64,000 bases of DNA from Brevibacillus laterosporus LMG 15441 (GTDB taxonomy: Bacteria; Bacillota; Bacilli; Brevibacillales; Brevibacillaceae). The notes below the pieces were generated by a model that saw nothing but the letters and a program-made list of their open reading frames with translations, made no database searches and was not told the DNA's origin. Shown piece by piece: positions 30,473-39,483 of the stretch (positions are counted from its first letter, which is position 1; each line of letters opens with the position of its first letter). Location of the stretch: the NCBI RefSeq assembly GCF_000219535.2, contig NZ_CP007806.1, positions 3,506,501 through 3,570,500 on the forward strand. The letters run 5' to 3'. The position numbers and the translations under genes were made by a program.

Positions 30473-30822
30473 AGATGTTTAACTAATTCATACTTAGACC
30501 TAGAAACTGTTGTATAAGAACCGTCACCGAAGTAAGCCCTGATGAACAATGCATTCTCCACTACATATGTAATATTTTCGAGATTGACAACATTTACAGC
30601 ATCTAAAGAAACAAATCCATACTTCCCCCAAGATGCCCGAATTCCTTCTAATGTAGTCACTGCAAGAAATACACCTTTATTTGTATGGAAGCGTAAAATG
30701 CTGTCTGAATTCTTTTTTGGTCTAAAGAGATCTACATAATTGACCTCTTCTACTCCAAATTCAATAAAATCTGACTCATCGTACTTTCTTTCGATTCTAA
30801 TCCCTGTTAGCCTAGGTTTCAT
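30448..30822 (-). CDS. Stand-alone LytTR DNA-binding regulator of the Agr-like operon
   Basis: A 124-residue protein with a LytTR beta-fold in its last 100 residues (FHTNKGVFLAVTTLEGIRAS; FVSLDAVNVVNLENITYVV; YTTVSRSKYELVKHLKRK). There is no receiver domain, so it cannot be phosphorylated as AgrA is. Its ATG overlaps the AgrD-like stop (ATGA). Stand-alone LytTR proteins paired with membrane proteins (HdrRM, BrsRM) are held inactive at the membrane; by analogy the sensor at 31467 may control this one. It is the last gene of a four-gene overlapping operon. Confidence 0.8.
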   Translation of the reverse strand: MKPRLTGIRIERKYDESDFIEFGVEEVNYVDLFRPKKNSDSILRFHTNKGVFLAVTTLEGIRASWGKYGFVSLDAVNVVNLENITYVVENALFIRAYFGDGSYTTVSRSKYELVKHLKRKSHPD

Positions 30823-30953
30823 TTTGCTTCACTTTGCTTTTTTAGTTCTTCTGGCACGGCTGGACTACCGATAGCAGCTTTGAAAGAAACAGCAAAAGCT
30901 CTAGCTACAGCGGTAAGCATAATCGATGTAGTTTCTGCGATATGTTTTTTCAT
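30819..30953 (-). CDS. agrD: AgrD-like autoinducer precursor without cysteine
   Basis: A 44-residue peptide precursor whose ATG overlaps the AgrB stop (ATGA), with GGGAGGTGAG as ribosome site. It has an amphipathic N-terminal helix (MKKHIAETTSIMLTAVARAF), a short core (AVSFKAAIGSP) and an acidic AgrD-type tail PAVPEELKKQ, the part that AgrB recognises. No Cys is present; Ser23 or Ser30 could form a lactone, as known for serine-type AgrD peptides, or the signal may be linear. The tail and the neighbours identify it; the mature product is unknown. Confidence 0.75.
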   Translation of the reverse strand: MKKHIAETTSIMLTAVARAFAVSFKAAIGSPAVPEELKKQSEAK

Positions 30954-31474
30954 TTTATACTCACCTCCCTTCTTGGAATCAAAAGTAATGATTGAACAAA
31001 GAATGCTAGTGCTACTATGGGAGAAACGATAACAAAATTTATACTTACAATCAAAACAGAACATAATTTTAAAATCAGAACTTTTCGAGGTACGGTTAGG
31101 TTTTCATATGTACTATTAGGTGCATAAATAAGCACTAGAAGAACACTAATAGCTGTTAATAGATATATGATAATATTGTTTACAGGAATATATGGTATCA
31201 CTGCAATAATAACTGTCGTAACAATTACACAGTGATCTAAGGATTTCATATGATATCCACCTGAAAAAAAACGTAATATCACAAAAGTCATCAACGCAAT
31301 AAAGATTTCCTGTAACCTATTTGTTAAAAGACCTATTAGGAGTAAAAAGAAACAAATAAAAAAGAAATTAAGCAAAATAGAAAGAGCGTAAGATAATACA
31401 GCTATGCTATTGGTACGCTCTGGGCTTGCATTTTTTATTTTGATAGAAATCGCTTTCGATAGTTTCTCAATCAA
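30950..31474 (-). CDS. agrB: AgrB-like peptide-processing membrane protease
   Basis: A 174-residue AgrB-family membrane cysteine endopeptidase with about five hydrophobic segments. The catalytic pair is present with the family spacing: His75 and Cys82 in FFSGGYHMKSLDHC. It would remove the C-terminal tail of the AgrD-like peptide and form the ring. It overlaps the sensor-like gene by eight bases and the peptide gene by the ATGA motif, so all are translationally coupled. Confidence 0.9.
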   Translation of the reverse strand: MIEKLSKAISIKIKNASPERTNSIAVLSYALSILLNFFFICFFLLLIGLLTNRLQEIFIALMTFVILRFFSGGYHMKSLDHCVIVTTVIIAVIPYIPVNNIIIYLLTAISVLLVLIYAPNSTYENLTVPRKVLILKLCSVLIVSINFVIVSPIVALAFFVQSLLLIPRREVSIK

Positions 31475-32138
31475 TAATCTTGTCCCTCCTAATTAACCAC
31501 CGAAGTAACAATAAAAGAGGGGCTAGAATAGGCAATATCAACAGCCATACATCACCTTTAAAAATAAAAATCCAGTATGTAGTAGTAGAAATAGTTATAA
31601 TCCCTAACACCAATCCACAAATGATTCTTATCTTTAATGAGTCCAATTTTCCTTTTTGATATAAATCGTGAGGAGGTTGCATTATAAAGGAAAACCCAAA
31701 ATTAAACATACCAATAAGCCAGCCTATCACCAAAACAGTTACATCAGTAATTAGCTGTATTAGAAAGGTCCCCCACTCTACAAGACTTTTACCATCACTT
31801 AGTGTCACTAGACCAAAAGATATAAGAACAGGATATATAACAAATTGTATACCTAGATAACTTAGATACCCAATAGCGGCAATTAAAGCTGATTCATAAA
31901 TTCTTATCTTAAATAAAAGTCTAAAAAACACCACAATTAAAACAAATTGCGCTCCAACATCACTTCCGTTCACCTCTAAGACAATCCTATTGACAAAGGA
32001 CGTAATGGAGAGTGCTGTAGCCATTATGGTGAAATCCCTCAAATACATTGTTACTGGTAACCTAAATGCTTTGAAGGTTAAAAATAAAATGGTAAAAGAA
32101 TCAATAAATCCAAACAATACGTATAAAAAACTTTTCAT
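31467..32138 (-). CDS. AgrC-like membrane sensor lacking a histidine kinase domain
   Basis: A 223-residue protein with about seven transmembrane segments (near 5-25, 34-54, 62-80, 82-105, 122-148, 168-190 and 193-213) and nothing after them except RRDKIID. This is the size and topology of an AgrC sensor domain, but the whole DHp/HATPase kinase part is absent, and no kinase gene is nearby. First gene of the operon, overlapping agrB. It may bind the processed peptide and release or hold the LytTR protein. A role in peptide export is an alternative. Confidence 0.65.
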   Translation of the reverse strand: MKSFLYVLFGFIDSFTILFLTFKAFRLPVTMYLRDFTIMATALSITSFVNRIVLEVNGSDVGAQFVLIVVFFRLLFKIRIYESALIAAIGYLSYLGIQFVIYPVLISFGLVTLSDGKSLVEWGTFLIQLITDVTVLVIGWLIGMFNFGFSFIMQPPHDLYQKGKLDSLKIRIICGLVLGIITISTTTYWIFIFKGDVWLLILPILAPLLLLLRWLIRRDKIID

Positions 32139-32259
32139 AATATATCCCCTATTTAGCCAAGATCAAAACGATGTAGGTGCTCCGTATTCACGACCATACA
32201 ATAAACTATCTCATAAAGAATGTAGCTCGCTCATAACTTCATGGTGAAAAATGATCTCC

Positions 32260-32371
32260 TCGCTTCATCAGCTCAAGGGAGGTTTTGTATTTTTGACAAA
32301 AAAAAATCAAGGCTAAAAAGAACAATACAAAAATGAACATCAAAGACAACGTCTGAAGTACCTCTGCGAAC
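32260..32371 (-). pseudogene. Possible type I toxin-like peptide without a proper start
   Basis: On the minus strand a frame reads FAEVLQTLSLMFIFVLFFLA and ends KPPLS, much like the holin-like toxin at 8532 (FQALTLMISF). A strong ribosome site GGGAGGTGAG lies upstream, but it is followed by ATA and no ATG in frame; the first ATG is internal, giving 23 residues. A TATAAT at 32439-32444 could be its promoter. Probably a decayed or non-canonically started type I toxin. Confidence 0.42.
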
Positions 32372-32444
32372 CTTTATGTACTCACCTCCCTCCCTTGTGG
32401 GATAAAAGAGAGCTACTTAAGAAACCTTTACTTCGATATTATAG

Positions 32445-32863
32445 CACGGATTATTTTGGTATTCTATACTTTCATGAAATCTCAATACCTCTGTAAATCC
32501 TTACTATATAAAGGTTTTTATTGAAATAAAATGTAATAAATAACACAAAAAAAGACAGTAGGTTTTTCTTTTAAATCTAATAAATTACCTTGTTATATTT
32601 CAATACTACTTTTGTCCAAACCAACAACAAGTCATTGGCAAATTGTAAAGACCTGTGTTAGCAGAGGAGCTACCATGGGCTACCTGTCGTTTGTCGACCA
32701 ATACGGTATCTACGCCACTATCTCCTATCACCTAACATTTATAGTGATTCATCGTTCGGTAAGATGTCATGGGGCATTATAAATCACTGACATCCATGAT
32801 TCATACCCTTGGCGAAGATATACCCTTCCCACACTAGTATTGTTGATTCGTTTGGGGAACAAA
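32445..32863. other. Gene-free region right of the Agr-like island
   Basis: About 420 bases. A 35-codon frame from an ATG at 32,675 has a ribosome-like AGAGGAG but no recognisable product. Otherwise I see nothing coding here. Confidence 0.4.
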
Positions 32864-32865
32864 AG

Positions 32866-32905
32866 AAAAACGCCACAGCTTATATGTAAGCCTGGCGTTT
32901 TCTTG
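32866..32905 (-). terminator. Terminator of azoR
   Basis: On the minus strand AACGCCAGGCTTA and TAAGCTGTGGCGTT pair around CATA, followed by TTTCTTTT. Confidence 0.75.
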
Positions 32906-32971
32906 CTGAATGGATTTTGTTTTTATATATTCTCTAACTTAATCTACTGGTCGTTTATCGTATGTTTATTT

Positions 32972-33613
32972 TTATTTACCAAACGTTTTTGCGATTTCAA
33001 CAGCACGCTCTTTTGCTTTTGCCTTGATATTTTCTGCCTCAGCAGGAAGTGCGTTCATGCCTTCTACTGCCAACGTTTCGTAGTCAGTGATACCGATGAA
33101 GTTCATTACTGCTTTTAAATATTTATCACCAAATTCAAAGTCAACAGCAGGACCCTCAGAGTACATGCCACCACGAGCTTGGATATGGAGAACTTTTTTA
33201 CCGTTTAGTAAGCCTGCTGGACCAGCTTCTGTATATTTGAAGGTTTTTCCAGCGATTAATACGTTGTCAATGTATGCTTTCACTACAGGAGGGAAGCTCA
33301 AGTTCCACATTGGTGTTACGAATACATAGCGATCTGCTTCTAAGAACTGATCCAATACTTCACCCATGCGGCCAACTTTAGCTTGAGCTTCTGGAGATAA
33401 ATCACCAAACGCAGTTCCTTGACGCAATTTGTTCCATGCATCTAGCACAGTTCCATCAATCATTGGAATATCTTCCTTGAATAGATCAACACGTACTACC
33501 TCGTCCTGAGGATTTGCTTGACGGTATGCATCTACGAAAGTTTGTCCCACACTTAGTCCAAAGGAATCCTCTACAGAGTTCGGATTTGCTGTAATATACA
33601 ATACTTTTGCCAT
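32972..33613 (-). CDS. azoR: FMN-dependent NADH-azoreductase
   Basis: A 213-residue flavodoxin-fold enzyme of the AzoR family. The FMN-binding loop follows [40 protein letters not shown] is the diagnostic core. It reduces azo and quinone compounds with NADH and protects from thiol-reactive stress. The ATG at 33613 starts MAKVLYI; upstream in-frame starts are not supported. It is divergent from the TetR gene, whose operator lies in the shared intergenic region. Confidence 0.92.
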   Translation of the reverse strand: MAKVLYITANPNSVEDSFGLSVGQTFVDAYRQANPQDEVVRVDLFKEDIPMIDGTVLDAWNKLRQGTAFGDLSPEAQAKVGRMGEVLDQFLEADRYVFVTPMWNLSFPPVVKAYIDNVLIAGKTFKYTEAGPAGLLNGKKVLHIQARGGMYSEGPAVDFEFGDKYLKAVMNFIGITDYETLAVEGMNALPAEAENIKAKAKERAVEIAKTFGK

Positions 33614-33787
33614 TTTTGTAATCATCCCTTCTGATGTATGTACCTTATTATGTGCTTGATAAGCCTGCTGCATGTAATACATTAATATTTATTTACTTAC
33701 CTTATATAAGTATAGTACTTTTTGATAGAAAATTTGTCAACACATTTATTTAGAAAGTACCCTTCCATATTTTTCTGTATTCTTTAT

Positions 33788-33816
33788 TTGACAAGAGTGA
33801 ACTACCTGTGAGATAT
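33788..33816 (+). promoter_or_regulatory. Promoter of the tetR-SMR operon
   Basis: TTGACA (33788-33793) and AGATAT (33811-33816) are 17 bases apart, just upstream of the palindromic operator. Confidence 0.55.
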
Positions 33817-33819
33817 TTT

Positions 33820-33837
33820 ACCTAACGAACGTTAGGT
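33820..33837. promoter_or_regulatory. TetR-type palindromic operator
   Basis: ACCTAACGAACGTTAGGT is an 18-bp near-perfect palindrome between the -10 box and the TetR start, well placed for autorepression. Confidence 0.75.
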
Positions 33838-33852
33838 AGGAGGTTTTGTCTT

Positions 33853-34443
33853 ATGACTGCAAACAAGATAAAAGAGGCTGCCTTGCAGTGCTTTGCTCAA
33901 CACGGCTACGAGGGAACATCGCTTGCTCAAATTGCAAACGAGGTTGGAATAAAAAAACCTTCCATTTATGCTCACTTTAAGGCAAAGGAAGATCTTTTTC
34001 TGCACCTGATCCATGATGTATTCACGATTGAGAAGGCCAAGATACAACAATTTTTAATGATCAATCAGGATCAACCCCTAGCTACCTTGTTACCCGAATT
34101 GTTAAACCATTACAAAACAAATTTTACTTCCGATAGCACGTTTACCTTTTGGCTTCGGATGGCTTTCTTTCCCCCCTCTAGCTTGGTGGAGCCGGTTAGT
34201 GATGTGACCAATCAATTTTTAGACGAACTGGAGGCTATGCTAGTCCCCTTGTTCAAGCGTGCAAAAGAATTAAGAGAAATTCAGGTGGATGATCCCCAAG
34301 ATGCCGCCATTGCCTTTCTTTGTTTAATGGATGGTCTATTTGCGGAATTATTGTTTGGTGGATCAGATCGATATGAGAAACGTTGGTCTTCCTCATGGAA
34401 AATCTTTGCCAAGGGAATACACATGGAAAGGGATTGGGAGTAA
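33853..34443 (+). CDS. TetR-family repressor of the SMR pump
   Basis: A 196-residue TetR regulator. The HTH is near residues 23-45 (GTSLAQIANEVGIKKPSIYA), followed by HFKAKEDLFLHL, and the rest is a helical ligand-binding domain with a C-terminal TetR_C-like dimer interface. It ends five bases before the first SMR gene, with which it forms an operon, and it follows a palindromic operator. It probably senses a cationic or amphipathic drug carried by the pump. Confidence 0.88.
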   Translation: MTANKIKEAALQCFAQHGYEGTSLAQIANEVGIKKPSIYAHFKAKEDLFLHLIHDVFTIEKAKIQQFLMINQDQPLATLLPELLNHYKTNFTSDSTFTFWLRMAFFPPSSLVEPVSDVTNQFLDELEAMLVPLFKRAKELREIQVDDPQDAAIAFLCLMDGLFAELLFGGSDRYEKRWSSSWKIFAKGIHMERDWE

Positions 34444-34447
34444 ACCT

Positions 34448-34807
34448 ATGATGAACCGGAACTGGACATACGTCCTTATCGCAGGCTTATTAGAAATTAT
34501 TTGGGTCTCAGGGATTAAACACTCCTCTACCTGGTATGAATGGGCTGGAACAATAATCACGATTGCTCTTAGTTTTATCGTGCTTATCCGTGCAACGACA
34601 TTTCTGCCTATTGGCACGGTCTATGCGGTCTTTACAGGAATCGGTACGACAGGTACTGTTTTGACAGAGATGTTGTTATTTGGTGAACCGTTTCATTTAG
34701 CGAAAATAAGTCTTGTTGCATTATTGCTGATTGGTGTTATCGGACTGAAATTAATTACATCTGATGATTCCAATACGAATGAAACAAAGATGAAAGGAGC
34801 GAGCTAA
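34448..34807 (+). CDS. Small multidrug resistance subunit 1 (YkkC-like)
   Basis: A four-helix SMR protein of 119 residues. The conserved Glu is in GLLEIIWVSGIKHS near residue 17, and the family motif TVYAVFTGIGTTGTVL is present. The polar tail (DDSNTNETKMKG) is longer than usual. It pairs with the second SMR gene two bases downstream; such pairs (EbrAB, YkkCD) work as heterodimers that exchange cationic drugs for protons. Confidence 0.88.
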   Translation: MMNRNWTYVLIAGLLEIIWVSGIKHSSTWYEWAGTIITIALSFIVLIRATTFLPIGTVYAVFTGIGTTGTVLTEMLLFGEPFHLAKISLVALLLIGVIGLKLITSDDSNTNETKMKGAS

Positions 34808-34809
34808 GC

Positions 34810-35124
34810 ATGGGCTGGGTTTTCTTATTTTTTGCAGGATGCTTTGAAATTGTTGGCGTGCTTGGCTTAAAAAAGGTCTCATTGAAGCAGAGCTTAGCCT
34901 CTTATCTGATTTTAATGGGGGGATTCGCTCTTAGTTTTACCTTTTTGAACCTGTCCATGCAAAGTATATCCATGGGTACAGCTTACGCAATCTGGACTGG
35001 CATCGGTACAGTTGGGAGCGCCTTATTGGGTATGCTTGTTTATAAGGAACCGAAAGAATGGAGGCGGATTTTATTTATTATGATGATTGTATCCGCTGCT
35101 ATTGGTTTGAAAATAATCGCATAG
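34810..35124 (+). CDS. Small multidrug resistance subunit 2 (YkkD-like)
   Basis: A 104-residue four-helix SMR protein with the conserved Glu in FAGCFEIVGVLGLKK (residue 13) and GTAYAIWTGIGTVGSALLG. Immediately downstream of its partner. Some YkkC/YkkD-type pairs export guanidinium, but no ykkC riboswitch lies upstream here and the TetR operator points to another inducer. Confidence 0.88.
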   Translation: MGWVFLFFAGCFEIVGVLGLKKVSLKQSLASYLILMGGFALSFTFLNLSMQSISMGTAYAIWTGIGTVGSALLGMLVYKEPKEWRRILFIMMIVSAAIGLKIIA

Positions 35125-35256
35125 GTACTGCACAGCAAAGACGAGTGGAAAAGCACAGAAGGTTGAGATTGCGAGAATGTTCAATATTTCGCAATGACAC
35201 CTCTGTGCTTTTTGTACAGGTGAAATGACTGACTATCCCGTTTCTTTTTGTTTCAT

Positions 35257-36612
35257 CTAGATGTTACCAACCTCTGCGGTCACTTTCCTTGTCTCCTCTT
35301 TGAAAAACTGGGGCAGATAGGGCTTATGTGCTTCCAGCATTTCATCTAAAATCGTTTTAGCGATGGAGTCTGATGGAATTAACGGATTAATGCTCATGGC
35401 TAGCAATGCTTTATGGTAATCGCCTGTCACTGCTGCTTCGATCGTCACGCGTTCAAAGGATTTAATTTGTTGAACTAAACCGTTTACGGCGATTGGTAGC
35501 TCTCCCACCGAGATTGGCACAGGTCCTTCTTTTGTGATAACGCAGTTCACTTCGACAGCCGAATCAGGAGAAATCCCCGCAATGGCACCGTTGTTACGAA
35601 CATTAACCGGTTGAATATCCCGTACATCATTATAAATCGAGTAAATAAGATTACATGCCGCATCACTATAGTATGCGCCGCCTCGTTTCTCTAGCTGTGG
35701 TGGCTTGATCGCCAACTCAGGGTCTTTATACAGTTCAAACAATTCCGCTTCTACCTTCTGAACTACCTCAGCTCTCGTTCCTTCTTTTTTCGCCGCTTCT
35801 CTTTCATGTTCAAGCATCGGTCCAGTCTGATAATAATAGCGATGATAGGGACATGGCAATAAGCCTAGCGCCCGAATAAACTCTTTTTCCCACCCCATAT
35901 CTGCAATATTTTTCACGGAAGGACCGGTTTCTTCGTCACTTGTCAGCTTATCAATTACTTGCTGGGTTACCTTCTTGCCATCCAGATAGACGTTTGTACC
36001 GAAAACCATATGATTTAACCCTGCAAAATCAATATGCACGCGATTACCATCTACATCCAGCATCTTGGCAACAGCCATTTTCATACCTACTGGAACATTG
36101 CAAAGACCTACGACTTTTTTAATATTGCTGTGACGCAGAACTGCCTCGGTCACCATTCCTGCTGGATTGGTAAAATTAATGAGCCATGCTTCTGGACATA
36201 GCTCTTCCATATCCCTACTAATGTCTAAAATTACTGGGATAGTGCGCAATGCCTTAAACAGACCACCTGCACCGTTTGTTTCCTGACCAATGCATCCATG
36301 CTTTAATGGTATACTTTCGTCTAATCCACGAGCCTTTAGTAGACCTACACGTAACTGAGTCGTAACAAAATCTGCTCCTGGCAGTGCTTCTCTGCGATCC
36401 AATGACAAATGAATTTGCATGGGAACACCAGCCTTCTCCACCATGCGTTTTGCTAAATTGCCTACGATTTCTAACTTTTCTTTGCCTTCTAAAATATCGA
36501 CCAGCCAAAGCTCACGTACAGGTAATTCCGCATACCGCTTGATAAAGCCTTCAACTAACTCTGGTGTGTAGCTGGAACCACCGCCAATGGTTACGATTTT
36601 AATTCCGCTCAA
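35257..36612 (-). CDS. 6-phospho-beta-glucosidase, glycoside hydrolase family 4
   Basis: A 451-residue GH4 enzyme that hydrolyses phosphorylated beta-glucosides such as cellobiose-6-phosphate, using NAD+ and a divalent metal. The NAD loop is [17 protein letters not shown] at the N-terminus; the metal-binding Cys and His are in GLCNVPVG and LNHM. It starts at a TTG (36612) behind AAGGGGGA, overlapping the IIA gene by 14 bases. Last gene of the PTS operon. Confidence 0.9.
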   Translation of the reverse strand: MSGIKIVTIGGGSSYTPELVEGFIKRYAELPVRELWLVDILEGKEKLEIVGNLAKRMVEKAGVPMQIHLSLDRREALPGADFVTTQLRVGLLKARGLDESIPLKHGCIGQETNGAGGLFKALRTIPVILDISRDMEELCPEAWLINFTNPAGMVTEAVLRHSNIKKVVGLCNVPVGMKMAVAKMLDVDGNRVHIDFAGLNHMVFGTNVYLDGKKVTQQVIDKLTSDEETGPSVKNIADMGWEKEFIRALGLLPCPYHRYYYQTGPMLEHEREAAKKEGTRAEVVQKVEAELFELYKDPELAIKPPQLEKRGGAYYSDAACNLIYSIYNDVRDIQPVNVRNNGAIAGISPDSAVEVNCVITKEGPVPISVGELPIAVNGLVQQIKSFERVTIEAAVTGDYHKALLAMSINPLIPSDSIAKTILDEMLEAHKPYLPQFFKEETRKVTAEVGNI

Positions 36613-36934
36613 CTGTAAGTCCCCCTTCGATGTTAATTTTTGCATAAAGGTCAATGAACTCGTTTGCTAAGTCTTTCACTGTGATTGCATTCATTAAATG
36701 ATCCTGCGCGTGGATCATTAATAGGGTTACTTCTGTCTTGTTTCCGCCCGCTTCTTCCTGAATTAAAGAAGTTTGAATATGGTGTGCTTCACGTAGCTCT
36801 GCAGTCGCTTTGTCCATTAGCTTGCGTGCTTCCTCTATTTCTCCTCGCTTTGCCGCTGCAATTGCCTCCATAGCGAAGCTTTTTGCGTTGCCACCATGTA
36901 ATATTATGTGAAATGCTACATCTGTAATTTCCAT
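36599..36934 (-). CDS. PTS lactose/cellobiose-family IIA component
   Basis: A 111-residue helical IIA protein. The phosphorylated His is in [12 protein letters not shown] near residue 78. It passes phosphate from HPr to IIB. The ATG at 36934 follows AGGAGG at good distance. It lies between the ChbG-like and GH4 genes. Confidence 0.92.
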   Translation of the reverse strand: MEITDVAFHIILHGGNAKSFAMEAIAAAKRGEIEEARKLMDKATAELREAHHIQTSLIQEEAGGNKTEVTLLMIHAQDHLMNAITVKDLANEFIDLYAKINIEGGLTVERN

Positions 36935-36963
36935 ATGGTTGCCTCCTATCCCATGCACTACTG

Positions 36964-37731
36964 TCAGCCTAGTTGTTCAAATGTAATCAATTGTATATCT
37001 CGGCAGTTCAACCGTTTTGTAACATGCGGGTCAGTCAAAATCGCCAATTCGTTCATACGTTGAAGCGCATAGCTGCTCCCTTGGCAAAGTGGCTGGTCGA
37101 TAAAAGCTGGATGTGTCATAATCTCCAGTGATTCAGCTCCAGCATGCTTATCAAGAATTTGTTCCAGAGACTCAAGGGAAAGCTTATCTCCATAAAAACT
37201 CTGATCGAAAGCAGCAGTGCTTTTTATGCCTGCTGGTAACCGATTTGTCTCGTCATGTGTGCGGAGAAGACGAAGCGGCAGATGATACCGCTCCGCCAAT
37301 TTCAACACAATAGGCAATATTTTTTCATGCGCATGTACATGATGATGACTATCAATATGGGTTGGTTTCTTTCCATATGAGAGAAATGCTTCTACTTGAC
37401 GTGTAAATTCTTTCTCTACATCTTCTGTATTTATGTGATGAAATACATCCGGCAGTGAGTGAAAATGACCTGATTCATTTACTAAGGAAGGTACGTCGTC
37501 ACCAAGTGGTTTGCCACAGGTCAAAACCAAATGAATTCCTACTCCTAACGTTGAATGCTGTTTGGCCAGTAAAAAGGCATGATCTACCTCGGGCATATTC
37601 ATCATCATCGTAGTCGATGTAACAACCCCGCATGCATGAGAAGTAATAATTCCATAGTTGACTCCTTTTGAGTAACCAAAATCATCGGCGTTTATAATCA
37701 GTTTCGTAACGATTCCTCCCTTCCCGTGCAT
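36964..37731 (-). CDS. chbG: ChbG/YdjC-family carbohydrate deacetylase
   Basis: A 247- to 255-residue deacetylase with the metal and catalytic motifs [20 protein letters not shown] and MTHPA. It removes acetyl groups from phosphorylated chito-oligosaccharides, so the operon may also handle chitobiose. Start selection is odd: the good ribosome site GGGAGG is followed by ATCGTTACG without ATG, GTG or TTG, and the ATG at 37731 lies upstream of it without its own site. Either translation is coupled from the IIC gene or a rare start is used. Confidence 0.88.
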   Translation of the reverse strand: MHGKGGIVTKLIINADDFGYSKGVNYGIITSHACGVVTSTTMMMNMPEVDHAFLLAKQHSTLGVGIHLVLTCGKPLGDDVPSLVNESGHFHSLPDVFHHINTEDVEKEFTRQVEAFLSYGKKPTHIDSHHHVHAHEKILPIVLKLAERYHLPLRLLRTHDETNRLPAGIKSTAAFDQSFYGDKLSLESLEQILDKHAGAESLEIMTHPAFIDQPLCQGSSYALQRMNELAILTDPHVTKRLNCRDIQLITFEQLG

Positions 37732-37750
37732 CTAACTAACACAATTGTTC

Positions 37751-39100
37751 TTATGCTTGTAATGTGGTGACAGCTTGATTTTTTGTTGCCTCCTGCTCTT
37801 CCTTGCATTTTTGACGATCCCACAGACGTATAAATGGGTAATAAATCGCAAAAGCGAGTATAAAATTGATTAATTGTAGGACTAATCCGGATGTTTTAGC
37901 CCCAGTCGCGAGATAACCACTAACTAACAATGGAGTGGTCCATGGCACGGATATACCGCTTGGTCTGGCTACAAGTCCCGTGGACATTGCAAAATAAGAG
38001 ACACATAAAAGAACAACAGGCGTTACTATAAATGGAATAATTAAGAGCGGGTTCATGACGATCGGTACCCCGAAGATCACCGGTTCGTTAATGTTAAATA
38101 ACCCTGGTGCAAGAGATAGTCTTCCTAAGCTTTTCATCTGCTGGCTCTTTGCCAGAAAGGCCATGGCAACAACCATTGCAAGCGTTGTACCTGATCCGCC
38201 AATATAGAGCCATAAATCAAAGAATTGAGTCGTGATAACATTCGGTAATTCTGCATTAGGATTGCTCATGTAAACAGCTCGGTTTGCATCCATCAGCGTT
38301 AACCAGATCGGGCTCATTACACTGCCAACCAAATTGGCTCCATGCAAGCCGCAAGCCCATAAAAGGTGAATAAGAATAACAGCGATTAAAGCACCTGCGA
38401 AGCTGGAACCCAGTGCCTGTAGGGGAACTCCTAATAGTGTTTTAACAACATTGTGTACGCTTTCAAAAGTAGTAGCTTCCATAATCAAACGAATAATCCA
38501 GCAGGTTCCAAGCACAATAAAAGCTGGAATCAATGCAACGAAGGATTTCGCAACCGCTGGTGGTACACCTGGCGGCATTTTTAAAACAATGTCCTTTTGT
38601 ATAACAATACGGAAAATTTCTGTCGATAAAAGAGCCATAATCATGGCAACAAACAATCCTTGACTTCCCATTAATGTTACCGGTATGACACCGCTAACCT
38701 GTATGGCTGTTTCTGTGCCAGCCGGAGTAAACATCGTGTTGTATGGCGTTACCAGCAAAAAGGAGGCAACAGATATCGATGCTGCCGATAAAGGGTCCAC
38801 CTTATACTTTTCCGCTAACCGATACGCTATACCAAAACTAGCAATGAGTGCCATAATATCAAAGGTAACGCCTACCGGATATAAGAGCTTTGTACGCCAT
38901 AGCTCTCCAAAAATCCCCTTCATAAAGTCATCATAACCCTCGATTGGAATAAACCCAATAACCAAACATAAGGAGCCGACAATTAGAAGGGGAGTTGTTA
39001 AAACGATACCGTCACGAATGGCTTGTAAGTGCTTCTGCCCAGCGACTTTCCCTGCAATGGGCATTAGCGCTCTCTCGAATAATTGAACGAGTCTGTCCAT
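37751..39100 (-). CDS. PTS cellobiose/lactichelose-type IIC permease
   Basis: A 449-residue IIC permease of the lactose/cellobiose class with about ten membrane segments. Diagnostic regions are the EPVIFG-like NEPVIFGVPIVMNPLLIIPF and the KMPPGVPPAVAKSF loop. It imports beta-glucoside disaccharides while IIB phosphorylates them. The ATG at 39100 follows AGGAGTGAT. Located between the IIB and deacetylase genes. Confidence 0.92.
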   Translation of the reverse strand: MDRLVQLFERALMPIAGKVAGQKHLQAIRDGIVLTTPLLIVGSLCLVIGFIPIEGYDDFMKGIFGELWRTKLLYPVGVTFDIMALIASFGIAYRLAEKYKVDPLSAASISVASFLLVTPYNTMFTPAGTETAIQVSGVIPVTLMGSQGLFVAMIMALLSTEIFRIVIQKDIVLKMPPGVPPAVAKSFVALIPAFIVLGTCWIIRLIMEATTFESVHNVVKTLLGVPLQALGSSFAGALIAVILIHLLWACGLHGANLVGSVMSPIWLTLMDANRAVYMSNPNAELPNVITTQFFDLWLYIGGSGTTLAMVVAMAFLAKSQQMKSLGRLSLAPGLFNINEPVIFGVPIVMNPLLIIPFIVTPVVLLCVSYFAMSTGLVARPSGISVPWTTPLLVSGYLATGAKTSGLVLQLINFILAFAIYYPFIRLWDRQKCKEEQEATKNQAVTTLQA

Positions 39101-39115
39101 CGATATCACTCCTAT

Positions 39116-39418
39116 CTATTTCTTCATGTGTAAGGCAGCTTCTAGTACCTTTTGGCCATTGACCATTCCATAGTCAACAGGGTTTATAACATCAACGGGT
39201 ATATTTCTCGCTTCGCCTTCCTTTTTAAATTCTGCTAATTTATAACGGATTTGCGGTCCGAGCAACACAACCTCTGCTTTATCCCAGTTATCACGCATAT
39301 CATCTGCAGATATAGCCCAAATCGTTGCTTCGATACCTTGCTCCTTTGCTGCCTCCTCCATTCGAGTTACAAGTAGGCTAGTTGACATTCCTGCTGAACA
39401 ACATAGTACGATATTCAT
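39116..39418 (-). CDS. PTS lactose/cellobiose-family IIB component
   Basis: A 100-residue IIB protein with the phosphorylated Cys in the loop [12 protein letters not shown] (Cys6 or Cys7). First gene of a five-gene leftward operon (IIB, IIC, deacetylase, IIA, GH4). A sigma54 promoter with upstream activator-type repeats lies in front. Confidence 0.93.
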   Translation of the reverse strand: MNIVLCCSAGMSTSLLVTRMEEAAKEQGIEATIWAISADDMRDNWDKAEVVLLGPQIRYKLAEFKKEGEARNIPVDVINPVDYGMVNGQKVLEAALHMKK

Positions 39419-39465
39419 CTTTATATACCCCCTCTGGTCATGTAAGTGCTTACATTTTAGTTATT

Positions 39466-39483
39466 TTGCAAATATGATGCCAA
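39466..39483 (-). promoter_or_regulatory. Sigma54 (-24/-12) promoter of the PTS operon
   Basis: On the minus strand TTGGCATCATATTTGCAA matches TGGCAC-N5-TTGCA with one mismatch. The adjacent activator gene encodes a sigma54-interacting AAA+ domain, which supports the call. Confidence 0.85.

Noticed and set aside
31467-32138. A frameshift that removed the kinase part of an AgrC gene
   Set aside because: The downstream sequence is agrB in an eight-base overlap, with no kinase motifs in any frame, so the short sensor seems to be the native form.
32675-32782. A 35-codon frame behind AGAGGAG
   Set aside because: Short, without hydrophobic or signal features and with no context; noted only as a possibility.
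33820-34447. A ykkC-type guanidine riboswitch before the SMR pair
   Set aside because: The upstream sequence lacks the ykkC conserved segments; a TetR gene and palindromic operator account for regulation.
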